Shown here: positions 1 to 6,637 of the stretch, one piece after another
How positions within the stretch are numbered: the stretch's first letter is position 1
Layout: every line of letters starts with the position of its first letter
Assembly: GCA_018432645.1 (NCBI GenBank)
Contig: JAHDSP010000437.1
Span: forward strand, 1-6,776
Reading direction: 5' to 3'
Source of the DNA: Bacteroidales bacterium
Lineage (GTDB): Bacteria > Bacteroidota > Bacteroidia > Bacteroidales > DTU049
DNA length: 6,776 bases
Position numbers and translations under genes: made by a program
Notes under the pieces: model-generated
What the model was told of the DNA's origin: nothing
Seen by the model: only the letters and a program-made list of their open reading frames with translations
Databases searched by the model: none

Positions 1-1
1 A

Positions 2-1039
2 ATACAAATTAATAAAGAATTAAATGAAATAACCCTGAATTTTAAAGATATTATTGATAATATTCAAGAACCATTATTCATTTATGATGAGCAAGGAATT
101 CTACTATACGCCAATCCTAAATTTTATAAATATCTCAAATATGATGAGCAGGAATTATTAAATAAAAATATTTCTATATTTACTCCATCACCTTCATATG
201 AATTACTTTTAAATTTCAAAAAAATTAGAAATCTCAAATGCGAAAAAAAAGAAATCACCTTGATAAATAAAACTGGAATCCATCAACTATATGAAGCTGT
301 TTTTTCGTGTAGATATAATTATAAAAATTCTAACTATATGGCTGTAGTGCTTCTACACAATATAGAAGAGCAAAAAATGTTCGAAAAAAATCTTTTGCAA
401 AATATTAATGAAAAAGAAAATTTAATAAAAGAAATACATCATCGTACAAAAAATAATTTACAGTTGATATTGTCTATGATTAAGCTTAATCTTCAAAAAA
501 ATATTAATTTGAAAAATACAAATGCGATATACGTATTAAAAGATTTATACAATAAAGTCTCACTTTTATCTTTTATACAGAATGAATTATATTTTGTAAA
601 CAATAGCAATACAGCAGACATCAAACCCCTATTAATAAAAGAAACTAAACGACTAATACAAGATTATAATGATAAAATCATATTAAATTTAAATTTACCA
701 GATCAGATAATTATGCACGTAGATGTAGCCATACCGTTTATGATATCTTATATGGAATTAATTTTTAATAGCATTATACATGCTTTCCCAAAAAAATGGC
801 AAAATCCTACCATATACATAAATATAGAAAAAAATGATGATAATTTAAATGCAAAAATTGTAGACAATGGAATAGGAATACAAGAGTCTATAAGTAGAGA
901 GTATAGCAAAACATTAGGTCTCTTTTTAGTAGATAGCTTAATAAAATATCAATTAAATGGACAATTTGAAATAAAAAGAAATACACCAAATGGTACTATA
1001 GCAAGTATAGAACTGAAAAATATAGAACTAAAAAAATAA
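2..1039 (+). CDS. PAS-domain sensor histidine kinase (HisKA_2 type), 5' end outside window
   Basis: The frame is open from the left edge, so this is the last 345 residues of a longer protein; the TTG at 260 falls inside the PAS domain and is not the start. Visible residues about 14-120 form a PAS sensor domain (FIYDEQGILLYANPKF near its start). A short coiled linker leads into a HisKA_2 dimerisation/phosphoacceptor box, EIHHRTKNNLQ. The likely phosphorylated histidine is the second of the pair (visible residue 147), aligned with H in HWE/HisKA_2 kinases. The HATPase domain has an N box (ELIFNSIIHAF, Asn 256), a G1 box (VDNGIGI), a G2-like TLGLFLV and a final GTIASIEL strand. Family knowledge: such kinases autophosphorylate and pass phosphate to a response regulator. 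No regulator or transmembrane segment is visible here, and the signal sensed is unknown. The gene converges on the next one with 3 bp between stop codons. Confidence 0.93.
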   Translation: MQINKELNEITLNFKDIIDNIQEPLFIYDEQGILLYANPKFYKYLKYDEQELLNKNISIFTPSPSYELLLNFKKIRNLKCEKKEITLINKTGIHQLYEAVFSCRYNYKNSNYMAVVLLHNIEEQKMFEKNLLQNINEKENLIKEIHHRTKNNLQLILSMIKLNLQKNINLKNTNAIYVLKDLYNKVSLLSFIQNELYFVNNSNTADIKPLLIKETKRLIQDYNDKIILNLNLPDQIIMHVDVAIPFMISYMELIFNSIIHAFPKKWQNPTIYINIEKNDDNLNAKIVDNGIGIQESISREYSKTLGLFLVDSLIKYQLNGQFEIKRNTPNGTIASIELKNIELKK

Positions 1040-1042
1040 AAA

Positions 1043-1399
1043 TTAATCTAAAAAACCACTACAATTAATAGCTCCATATGGCAAAACTGTAGAATTGCTA
1101 AATTTCACCTTATCATTAACTAGTATCTCTATAGTAATAGATCCGCTCTCTGTTCGATTTTTAGCACCAATATATAAATATGTATTAGGAGTAGCTTTGA
1201 AATCATATTTCCATGTAGTATTCATCAGATCAGACTCTACTAATGCTCCACTCTCATTATAATAACTTAAATGGACTTTACTCGCAGTTGTAGTAACCTG
1301 ATAAGTAACATTTTTCTTGATAACAATAGGAGCAACATTCTTTTTGCAAGAAGCTAAAAACAATAAGCTGATAGACAATAATAATATTATTTTTTTCAT
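1043..1399 (-). CDS. Small lipoprotein with MmpS-like beta-domain pattern
   Basis: A 118-residue protein with a lipoprotein signal peptide: MKK, a hydrophobic stretch, and lipobox L15-A16-S17-C18. Cys18 is followed by Lys-Lys with no acidic run, so it lacks the Bacteroidota surface-export tag and probably faces the periplasm. The mature part is predicted beta-rich. Its pattern is VTYQVT (31-36), YYNESG (46-51), Trp63, a core Ala79, GSITIEILVNDKV (86-98) and a closing INC (111-113). This resembles the small domain of MmpS-type and related Bacteroidota lipoproteins, where a Tyr strand, a central Trp and a Gly-Ser-Ile-Thr strand recur. The similarity was read by eye; no function follows from it. 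It lies 79 bp downstream of the coiled-coil membrane protein gene on the same strand, so co-transcription is possible, but a promoter-like octamer sits in the gap. The start is fixed by the signal peptide. Confidence 0.85.
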   Translation of the reverse strand: MKKIILLLSISLLFLASCKKNVAPIVIKKNVTYQVTTTASKVHLSYYNESGALVESDLMNTTWKYDFKATPNTYLYIGAKNRTESGSITIEILVNDKVKFSNSTVLPYGAINCSGFLD

Positions 1400-1444
1400 A
1401 AATTTACTTTTTTGCTAAATTAATAAATTATTTAAATATAATTA

Positions 1445-1452
1445 CAAAATTA
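1445..1452 (-). promoter_or_regulatory. Candidate -7 promoter element for the MmpS-like lipoprotein
   Basis: On the minus strand this reads TAATTTTG, an exact match to the Bacteroidota -7 consensus TAnnTTTG, about 45 bp upstream of the ATG at 1399. No TTTG -33 element sits at the usual 19-21 bp spacing; the nearest TTTG is only 3 bp further upstream. In DNA this AT-rich, chance matches are common, so the assignment is tentative. Confidence 0.35.
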
Positions 1453-1478
1453 TATCAAAAAAATAAATTAATAAATAT

Positions 1479-2420
1479 TTACATCTCCTTATCGGCTTTA
1501 CTATCTAGAAGATTAATTATATCGTTTATCTTTTCGCGTATTACGTTTATATTATCACTCAATTTATCTTGTATAATTGCAATTTTTTGATCTATATCTG
1601 AACTAAATTCAACTAATTTGCTATTTAAGTTAGTTAAATTCATTCTTTGCTCATCTAAATTATTATTAAATAAACTGATGGATGATTTTAAAAGATTGAT
1701 TTCATTATTCATAGAAGCACTCAGATTGTTTAAATTTTCTTTTAATTCATCTCTATCTACATTAAAATTACTAATAGTTTGTGATAATTTATCATTAAAT
1801 TCCATATTTAATACTCGATTTTTTTCATCAATTAGAGTTTGCAAATTAGTTATTTTAGTTTCTAATTCATTTTGTATATTTTTTAATTTATCAATTAATT
1901 CATTATAATTTTTATGAATTAATTCGCTATTTTTATTTATATTATCAGTTAATTTATCATTTGTATTTGTAATTTTTTCATTTAGCTCAACTTCTTTTTG
2001 ATTAATAATTTTTTTAATTTTTAAAAAATTTTTTCTTGAAAAATAAAAAATCAATAATACTACTAAAATAGTAATGACAAAACTAATGATAGCATATAAT
2101 TTTCTCTCTGCAAGTGCATTATTTACGTTATTAATACGTTGATAGAGATTATTTATTGATTTATTATATGCCACCTGATTAGAGGTATTTTTTTGTATTT
2201 CAGTATTCAAATTGTTCAAAATATTATTCAAGCTATCGATTTTAATATTTTGTTTAGATATGATTAGTTGCTGATCTTTAAGCTGCTTTTGCATAACAGC
2301 AATAGATTTTTTTATTACAGCTATATCTTCACTGTAATTATCACTTTCTTGATTTACTACTTGCCCTTGTAAAATCAAAAAGGCAAACATTGAAATAAAA
2401 ACTAACAATAATTTTTTCAT
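1479..2420 (-). CDS. Single-pass inner-membrane protein made almost wholly of coiled coil, function unknown
   Basis: A 313-residue protein of no family I recognise. It has an N-terminal signal peptide (MKKLLLVFISMFAFLILQG, probable cleavage near residue 20) and a periplasmic helical segment (about 25-105) with heptad-like Ile/Leu spacing. One transmembrane helix follows (about 109-128, IISFVITILVVLLIFYF). A basic stop-transfer stretch (RKNFLKIKK) then places the C-terminal 180 residues in the cytoplasm. That tail is rich in Asn, Lys, Ile, Leu and Asp, low in Pro and Gly, and predicted to be one long coiled coil. A DKLxx(N/T)I-like motif recurs at D155, D177, D210 and D285; the first three are 22 and 33 residues apart, which suggests 11-residue (hendecad) periodicity. 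Such architecture fits a membrane-anchored scaffold, spacer or signalling rod, but no catalytic motif is present. The product ends KEM-stop. The gene faces away from the lipoprotein at 2733. Confidence 0.85.
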   Translation of the reverse strand: MKKLLLVFISMFAFLILQGQVVNQESDNYSEDIAVIKKSIAVMQKQLKDQQLIISKQNIKIDSLNNILNNLNTEIQKNTSNQVAYNKSINNLYQRINNVNNALAERKLYAIISFVITILVVLLIFYFSRKNFLKIKKIINQKEVELNEKITNTNDKLTDNINKNSELIHKNYNELIDKLKNIQNELETKITNLQTLIDEKNRVLNMEFNDKLSQTISNFNVDRDELKENLNNLSASMNNEINLLKSSISLFNNNLDEQRMNLTNLNSKLVEFSSDIDQKIAIIQDKLSDNINVIREKINDIINLLDSKADKEM

Positions 2421-2491
2421 AATTTTTGGCTTTTTTAAAATTAATACTTATCTATCCTATATTTCATATTAAATCAATATAGGTTTATATG

Positions 2492-2499
2492 CAAAATTA
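2492..2499 (-). promoter_or_regulatory. Candidate -7 promoter element for the coiled-coil protein gene
   Basis: The minus strand reads TAATTTTG, matching the Bacteroidota -7 consensus TAnnTTTG and identical to the octamer upstream of the gene at 1399. It would give a leader of roughly 65 nt before the ATG at 2420. A canonical -33 TTTG is absent; instead the upstream side carries two runs of A, eight and nine long on the minus strand, which might act like an UP element. Confidence 0.4.
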
Positions 2500-2531
2500 A
2501 TACTTTTTTTTAATAATTAATAATTTTTTTT
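2497..2531. repeat. Two phased A/T-tract repeats (15 bp, 20-bp period)
   Basis: TTAATACTTTTTTTT at 2497-2511 recurs as TTAATAATTTTTTTT at 2517-2531, with 14 of 15 positions identical. The 20-bp period is close to two helical turns, so both A/T tracts would lie on the same DNA face. They sit directly upstream of the -7 candidate for the leftward gene. This could be a curved-DNA or UP-like element, or simply slippage in low-complexity sequence. Confidence 0.5.
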
Positions 2532-2710
2532 TAAAATATTTAGATATATAATTTTTTATACTATATTGCGTTCAAATATTTAAAATACAAAATAATAAAC
2601 TCTAAATCCTATTACCCATACAAATCGCCTATCTGAAATATTTTTTACAAAAAATTGAGATATTTTTATAAAAATTTATTAAAAACATTACCTATTTAAA
2701 AAATTTGTAT

Positions 2711-2718
2711 TAAATTTG
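2711..2718 (+). promoter_or_regulatory. Candidate -7 promoter element for the predicted surface lipoprotein
   Basis: TAAATTTG matches the Bacteroidota TAnnTTTG -7 consensus, 14 bp before the ATG at 2733. If used, the mRNA leader would be only about 10 nt. AAATTTG also occurs 11 bp upstream (2701-2707), but without a TA at the right place. No -33 TTTG is found at standard spacing. Confidence 0.4.
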
Positions 2719-2732
2719 GAAAAAAATTAAAT

Positions 2733-3110
2733 ATGAAAAGTAAATTAATTGTTTTTCTTGTGATATTTACTGGTTTATTATTTATATCTTCTTGTGAAAA
2801 AGAAGAAGGTTGTAATGCAGTAATCACTGTCAAATTATTAAGAGATACTACACAGGTAGTTCCATATGCTAATATCAGAATTTGGCAGATTAATTCTGAT
2901 ATTAATATTTTAGGTCAAGCAGATGCAAAAGGACGTTTTGAGCATTTCTTTAAAAATGAAGCCATTCTAAATGTAACTGCTAGCTCTACATTATATTTAC
3001 CTATAGATACATTGAGTCCTGATAGTCTAAATAATGATAGCCTCTATGGCGAAACAACTATTCGTCTGAAAAAAGGTAGTACCGTTACTAAAAGTGTTTT
3101 TATAGATTAA
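2733..3110 (+). CDS. Small, probably surface-exposed lipoprotein with carboxypeptidase-regulatory-like fold
   Basis: A 125-residue lipoprotein with a hydrophobic signal (residues 4-18) and lipobox I18-S19-S20-C21. After Cys21 come Glu-Lys-Glu-Glu-Gly, an exact match to the X-K-(D/E)2-X lipoprotein export signal known in Bacteroidota, so it is probably flipped to the outer face of the outer membrane. The mature part reads as a small beta sandwich: ITVKLLRD (31-38), VVPYANIRIWQ (42-52), a GQADAKGRFEHFF turn-strand (61-73; compare the G-x-x-D-x-x-G-x-F motif of CarboxypepD_reg-like and Cna-B-like domains), AILNVTA (77-83), then a Ser/Asp/Leu-rich loop (91-104) and a last TIRLKKGSTVTKSVFI strand (109-124). 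No catalytic residues are evident; ligand or partner is unknown. It converges on tdk with 4 bp between the stop codons. The start is supported by the signal peptide. Confidence 0.87.
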   Translation: MKSKLIVFLVIFTGLLFISSCEKEEGCNAVITVKLLRDTTQVVPYANIRIWQINSDINILGQADAKGRFEHFFKNEAILNVTASSTLYLPIDTLSPDSLNNDSLYGETTIRLKKGSTVTKSVFID

Positions 3111-3114
3111 TATT

Positions 3115-3693
3115 TTATATATTATTGATAGCATCTAAATAACAAGCTCTACATAAGGGCTCATATAAATCTTTTTCACCTAATAAAACCAAATTTTCAT
3201 TAATTGTTTTACGAAAAGAATACTGTGCTATATCACCACATCTTACACATACAGCATGCACTTTAGTGATATGTTCAGCTATAGCTAATAATTTTGGAAT
3301 AGGACCAAAAGGTACACCCTTATAATCCATATCTAATCCAGCTATTATTACTCTAACGCCATTATTTGCTAATGTATTGCATACATTTACTAGCTCATCA
3401 TCAAAAAATTGTGCCTCATCTATACCAATCACATCGGCTTCACTACTCAGTAGTAAGATGCTTTGACTATTATCTACAGGAGTAGACATTAGGCTCAATG
3501 CACTATGAGATACTATCTGCTGCTCATCATATCTTTTATCTATAGCAGGTTTATAAATTTCTACTTTTAAGTTAGCTATTTGTGCTCTACGAATTCTACG
3601 AATAAGTTCTTCAGTTTTACCAGAAAACATAGATCCAACGATTACCTCTATAGAACCAATTTTTTTATTTGATCTTTTCTGCTCTAAAAACAT
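3115..3693 (-). CDS. tdk: Thymidine kinase (type II, zinc-containing)
   Basis: A cytoplasmic salvage enzyme that phosphorylates thymidine to dTMP using ATP. At 192 residues it has the usual length for bacterial type II enzymes. A P-loop, GSMFSGKT (20-27), binds ATP. DEAQFF (92-97) carries the Walker B Asp92 and the catalytic base Glu93. [14 protein letters not shown] (119-132) follows. Four zinc ligands form two pairs, Cys149/Cys152 (CVRC) and Cys181/Cys184 (CRAC), and YEPLCR contributes to the thymidine-binding region. All key residues are present, so the enzyme should be active. The start MFLEQ is typical of Bacteroidota Tdk. It lies 29 bp downstream of mutS on the same strand with no hairpin between, so the two are probably co-transcribed. 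Confidence 0.97.
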   Translation of the reverse strand: MFLEQKRSNKKIGSIEVIVGSMFSGKTEELIRRIRRAQIANLKVEIYKPAIDKRYDEQQIVSHSALSLMSTPVDNSQSILLLSSEADVIGIDEAQFFDDELVNVCNTLANNGVRVIIAGLDMDYKGVPFGPIPKLLAIAEHITKVHAVCVRCGDIAQYSFRKTINENLVLLGEKDLYEPLCRACYLDAINNI

Positions 3694-3722
3694 ATATTGT
3701 AATGATTTAATAATTTTAATAA

Positions 3723-6311
3723 TTAGTTCCTAGATTTTAATTTTGACTTTAATAAATTTAATTGCATTAATGCATCTAATGGTGTCAATTTATCAATATC
3801 TAGTGATAAAATCATTTGTCTAATCTCATCTAGTAAAGGATCATCTAATTGAAATAAGCTTAGCTGAATTGCATCACCAGTTGATTTCTCATCCCAAGTT
3901 TTAGATTCTCTATCAGCTTCTAGCTGCTTTAATATCATATCTGCACGTTCCACGATTATTTTTGGCATTCCAGCCATTCGTGCTACATGTATTCCAAAGC
4001 TATGTTCAGAGCCTCCTGGTTCTAACTTTCTTAAGAAAATAATTTTTTTATCAATTTCTTTTACACTAAAATGATAATTTTTAACTCTTTCGAGATAATT
4101 TGATACTTCATTTAATTCATGATAATGAGTTGCAAAAATTGTCTTAGCTCTGTAATAAGGATGATTGTGGAGATATTCTATTATAGCCATTGCTATAGAA
4201 ATACCATCAAAAGTGCTAGTACCACGACCTATTTCATCTAGCAAAATCAAACTTTTTTCAGATAAATTATTTAAAATGCTAGCAGTTTCATTCATTTCCA
4301 TCATAAAAGTAGACTCACCAAGAGAAATATTATCACTAGCACCCACTCTAGTAAATAACTTATCAGTTATGCTAATGACAGCTTCATCTGCTGGTACGAA
4401 ACTACCCATCTGTGCCATTAAAACAATTAATGCTGTTTGTCTAAGAAAAGCACTTTTTCCAGCCATATTTGGACCAGTCAAAACTATTATTTGCTGACTA
4501 TCTATGTCTAAGTACAAATCATTAGGTACATATTTTTCACCTGCTTTTAGCATTTTTTCTATTACTGGATGGCGACCTTGCTTAATATTTAAGGTATAAT
4601 CATCTGTCAGAATGGGTCTAGTGTAATTATTTAAAATTGCTAAATAAGCATAATTTGTTAAAACATCTATCTCTGCTATTAAATGTCCAGCAATTAATAA
4701 ATCTTTACAAAAATAAATAAGCTCATCTAGTAATTTATCATATTCTTCTATTTCTAATTGTTGAATTCTAGCCTCAGCTCCTAAAATTTTTTCTTCATAA
4801 GTTTTTAATTCTTCAGTAGTATATCGTTCTGCTTGTGTCAAAGTTTGCTTACGTATCCATGATGTAGGCACTTTATTTTTATGAGCATTAGTAACTTCGA
4901 AGTAATATCCAAAAATATTATTAAAACCAATCTTTAAGCTAGAAATACCAGTATTTGTTATTTCTCTTTGCAAAATTTCTTTTAAAAATTCTTTGCTATG
5001 ATTTTTAATATTTCTCAGCTCATCTAGTTCAGCATTAATGACATTTCTAATAACATCTCCTTTTTGTACTGAGACTGCAGGCTCATCAATAATAGTATTT
5101 CGTATTTTATCAATTAATTCTAAAGATTTATCATCAATTTTATTTATATTATCAAAGAAATTAGGGACTTCATTTAATAATTTTTGAATATCAAAAGCAT
5201 ATTCAGTAGCTTTAGCCAATTGCAATAACTCTCTAGGATTAATTTTTTTACTAGCCAATCTACCAACCATTCTCTCTATATCTCCAATATTTTTTAGTTT
5301 TTCACGTATTTGCTGCATTATTTCCTTGTTATGCACGAAATAATCCACAACATCTAATCTCCAATTAAGAATTTTTTTATCTAAAATGGGCATAATAATC
5401 CATTTAGAAAGCAATCTAGAACCCATTGAAGTATTACAGTGATCCATGATTTTAAAAAGGGATACGCCCTCTGGATGCATAGAAGTTAATAATTCTAAAT
5501 TACTAATAGTAAATTTATCTAGCCACATGTAATCATCATTATCAATGCGACTGATAGTTATTAAATTTGAGAGATGTTTCTGCTGCGTAGTATTAATATA
5601 ATATAAAGCCACGCCTGCACATATCTGTGCTATTGGCATATCTTCTATACCGAAACCTTTAAGATTATCAGTTTCGAACTGCTCTATTAATTTATCACGT
5701 GCAAAATCTAATTGAAATATCCATTTTTCAAAAGTAAAAACAGGATAATTACCAAATAATTCAATAAATTGATCTTTTTGGTCCTTAGAAAGTAAAACTT
5801 CTGTCGGACGATAAGAATCAAGAATACGTTTAATAAAATCACTAGACCCTTGAGTAGCTAAAAAATCTCCTGTAGAGACATCTAGCAATGCTACGCCATA
5901 CACATCATTTTGTGAATAATATGCTGCTAAAAAATTATTCTCTTTTTGAGATAAAACATTATCAGTGAAAACAACTCCTGGTGTTACTAGCTCCGTTACA
6001 CCTCTTTTAACTATAGTTTTAGCAAGTTTAGGATCTTCTAATTGTTCACAAATAGCTACTCTATATCCAGCTCGTACTAATCTAGGTAAATATGTATCTA
6101 AACTATGATGGGGAAAACCTGCAAGATCTTCCTCAGCAGCAGCACCATTAGATCTTTTGGTTAAAACAATACCTAGTACTTCTGAGGCAATATGAGCATC
6201 ATCTCCGAAAGTTTCATAGAAATCTCCTACTCTGAACAAAATTATCGTATCAGGGTATTTATTTTTAATTTCCCAATATTGCTTCATTAAAGGTGTTGTC
6301 TTCTTTGCCAT
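3723..6311 (-). CDS. mutS: DNA mismatch repair protein MutS
   Basis: A complete MutS1 of 862 residues, a normal length; it recognises base mismatches and small loops and, with MutL, starts repair. The N-terminal mismatch-binding domain carries the Phe-x-Glu reader in GDFYE (F31, E33). The connector spans about 125-250, and the lever and clamp domains about 265-570. The ATPase domain (about 575-800) has Walker A GPNMAGKS (613-620), signature [13 protein letters not shown] (657-669), Walker [14 protein letters not shown] (688-700; D692, E693) and THYHEL (728-733; H729). The tail holds QLSLF (816-820), a clear beta-clamp binding motif. It ends in a helical segment (about 824-859, with [12 protein letters not shown]) like the tetramerisation region of E. 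coli MutS. The start is typical of Bacteroidota (MAKK...PLMKQY). No mutL is in the window. The gene is the first one after an rRNA operon on the same strand; a convincing promoter was not found. Confidence 0.98.
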   Translation of the reverse strand: MAKKTTPLMKQYWEIKNKYPDTIILFRVGDFYETFGDDAHIASEVLGIVLTKRSNGAAAEEDLAGFPHHSLDTYLPRLVRAGYRVAICEQLEDPKLAKTIVKRGVTELVTPGVVFTDNVLSQKENNFLAAYYSQNDVYGVALLDVSTGDFLATQGSSDFIKRILDSYRPTEVLLSKDQKDQFIELFGNYPVFTFEKWIFQLDFARDKLIEQFETDNLKGFGIEDMPIAQICAGVALYYINTTQQKHLSNLITISRIDNDDYMWLDKFTISNLELLTSMHPEGVSLFKIMDHCNTSMGSRLLSKWIIMPILDKKILNWRLDVVDYFVHNKEIMQQIREKLKNIGDIERMVGRLASKKINPRELLQLAKATEYAFDIQKLLNEVPNFFDNINKIDDKSLELIDKIRNTIIDEPAVSVQKGDVIRNVINAELDELRNIKNHSKEFLKEILQREITNTGISSLKIGFNNIFGYYFEVTNAHKNKVPTSWIRKQTLTQAERYTTEELKTYEEKILGAEARIQQLEIEEYDKLLDELIYFCKDLLIAGHLIAEIDVLTNYAYLAILNNYTRPILTDDYTLNIKQGRHPVIEKMLKAGEKYVPNDLYLDIDSQQIIVLTGPNMAGKSAFLRQTALIVLMAQMGSFVPADEAVISITDKLFTRVGASDNISLGESTFMMEMNETASILNNLSEKSLILLDEIGRGTSTFDGISIAMAIIEYLHNHPYYRAKTIFATHYHELNEVSNYLERVKNYHFSVKEIDKKIIFLRKLEPGGSEHSFGIHVARMAGMPKIIVERADMILKQLEADRESKTWDEKSTGDAIQLSLFQLDDPLLDEIRQMILSLDIDKLTPLDALMQLNLLKSKLKSRN

Positions 6312-6415
6312 AATTTGCGCTTGGTACTAATAATTATATTTTAAAAAAGTAAAATTACAAAAAAAATATAAAAATTACTTATAAAAAATTTTGAAAATGA
6401 GAGAAAAAAATAGAC

Positions 6416-6444
6416 AAAAAAAAGTCCGCTAGTCAGCGGACTTT
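6416..6444 (-). terminator. Intrinsic terminator of the rRNA operon
   Basis: A perfect 10-bp inverted repeat (AAAGTCCGCT / AGCGGACTTT, 6421-6430 and 6435-6444) with a 4-nt loop. On the minus strand it is followed by eight T residues (6416-6423, overlapping the stem base). It starts about 10 bp past the 3' end of 5S rRNA and is the strongest hairpin in the window outside the rRNA genes. Its T tract points leftward, so it should end the 23S-5S transcript ahead of mutS. Confidence 0.92.
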
Positions 6445-6453
6445 AATAAAGAT

Positions 6454-6562
6454 TAATTGGTGGCGACCTACTCTCCCGCCTTAGCAGTACCATCGGCGCT
6501 AGTGGGCTTAACGACTCTGTTCGGTATGGTAAGAGGTGATCACCACTGCTATAGCCACCATA
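6454..6562 (-). rRNA. rrf: 5S ribosomal RNA
   Basis: On the minus strand the ends pair as helix I (TGGTGGC at the 5' side with GCCACCA at the 3' side; 6554-6560 and 6458-6464). Conserved internal blocks are CCGAACAGAGTCGTTAAG (6507-6524), GATGGTACTG (6485-6494) and GGGAGAGTAGG (6467-6477). Length is about 109 nt, as in other Bacteroidota; the exact ends are uncertain by about 3 nt. It lies downstream of 23S in the standard order and just before the terminator. Confidence 0.96.
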
Positions 6563-6637
6563 AATATTTATAACATACTTAATAGGGGTTGGAGAAACCT
6601 TGTAAGTTTCAAAAGGGATTAATGTCTTTTTTTTCAA
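6563..6637 (-). other. 23S-5S internal transcribed spacer
   Basis: About 75 bp of spacer between the 23S 3' end and 5S. It contains no tRNA. A run of eight A residues on the minus strand (plus 6627-6634) lies near the 23S end, and a small GGTT/AACC stem could form around 6585-6600. It is presumably removed during rRNA processing. Confidence 0.75.

Larger units (their letters stand above)
2421..2732. other. 312-bp AT-rich divergent intergenic region
   Basis: This is the shared upstream region of the coiled-coil membrane protein gene (leftward) and the second lipoprotein gene (rightward). I see no ORF with coding character, no tRNA and no GC-containing stem that would suggest a structured RNA. 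It holds a TAnnTTTG-type element for each gene, two T tracts 20 bp apart and a 12-bp AT palindrome, TTTTTATAAAAA, at 2663-2674. The central part (about 2540-2660) shows nothing I can name. Confidence 0.7.

Noticed and set aside
260..262. TTG as the start codon of the histidine kinase
   Set aside because: The frame is open to the left edge and encodes a clear PAS domain before this point; starting here would cut the domain in half.
1479..1490. AAGGAG-ATG-TAA on the minus strand, resembling a Shine-Dalgarno with a start-stop mini-ORF
   Set aside because: These are simply the last codons of the coiled-coil protein (Lys-Glu-Met-stop); the spacing is zero and Bacteroidota rarely use Shine-Dalgarno sequences.
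1618..1908. Plus-strand 96-residue ORF
   Set aside because: It lies wholly antisense inside the coiled-coil gene; its composition is a by-product of the repetitive Asn/Lys/Leu codons opposite, with no start context or domain.
2663..2674. 12-bp palindrome TTTTTATAAAAA as an operator
   Set aside because: Perfect, but built only of A and T in a region of extreme AT content, where such palindromes arise by chance.
3077..3090. TAGTA-CCGT-TACTA hairpin near the end of the second lipoprotein gene, as a terminator
   Set aside because: Only five base pairs, mostly A-T, inside the coding region and without a following T tract at the right distance.
4165..4497. Plus-strand 110-residue ORF
   Set aside because: It is antisense to the highly conserved MutS ATPase domain and has no independent support.
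6312..6415. Promoter for mutS
   Set aside because: Several 7-of-8 matches to TAnnTTTG (such as TAATTTTA and TAATTTTT) occur in the T-rich stretch but none is exact or paired with a spaced TTTG, so none could be chosen.
6443..6637. Minus-strand 64-residue ORF
   Set aside because: It overlaps the whole 5S rRNA and part of the terminator; it is a chance reading frame through structural RNA.
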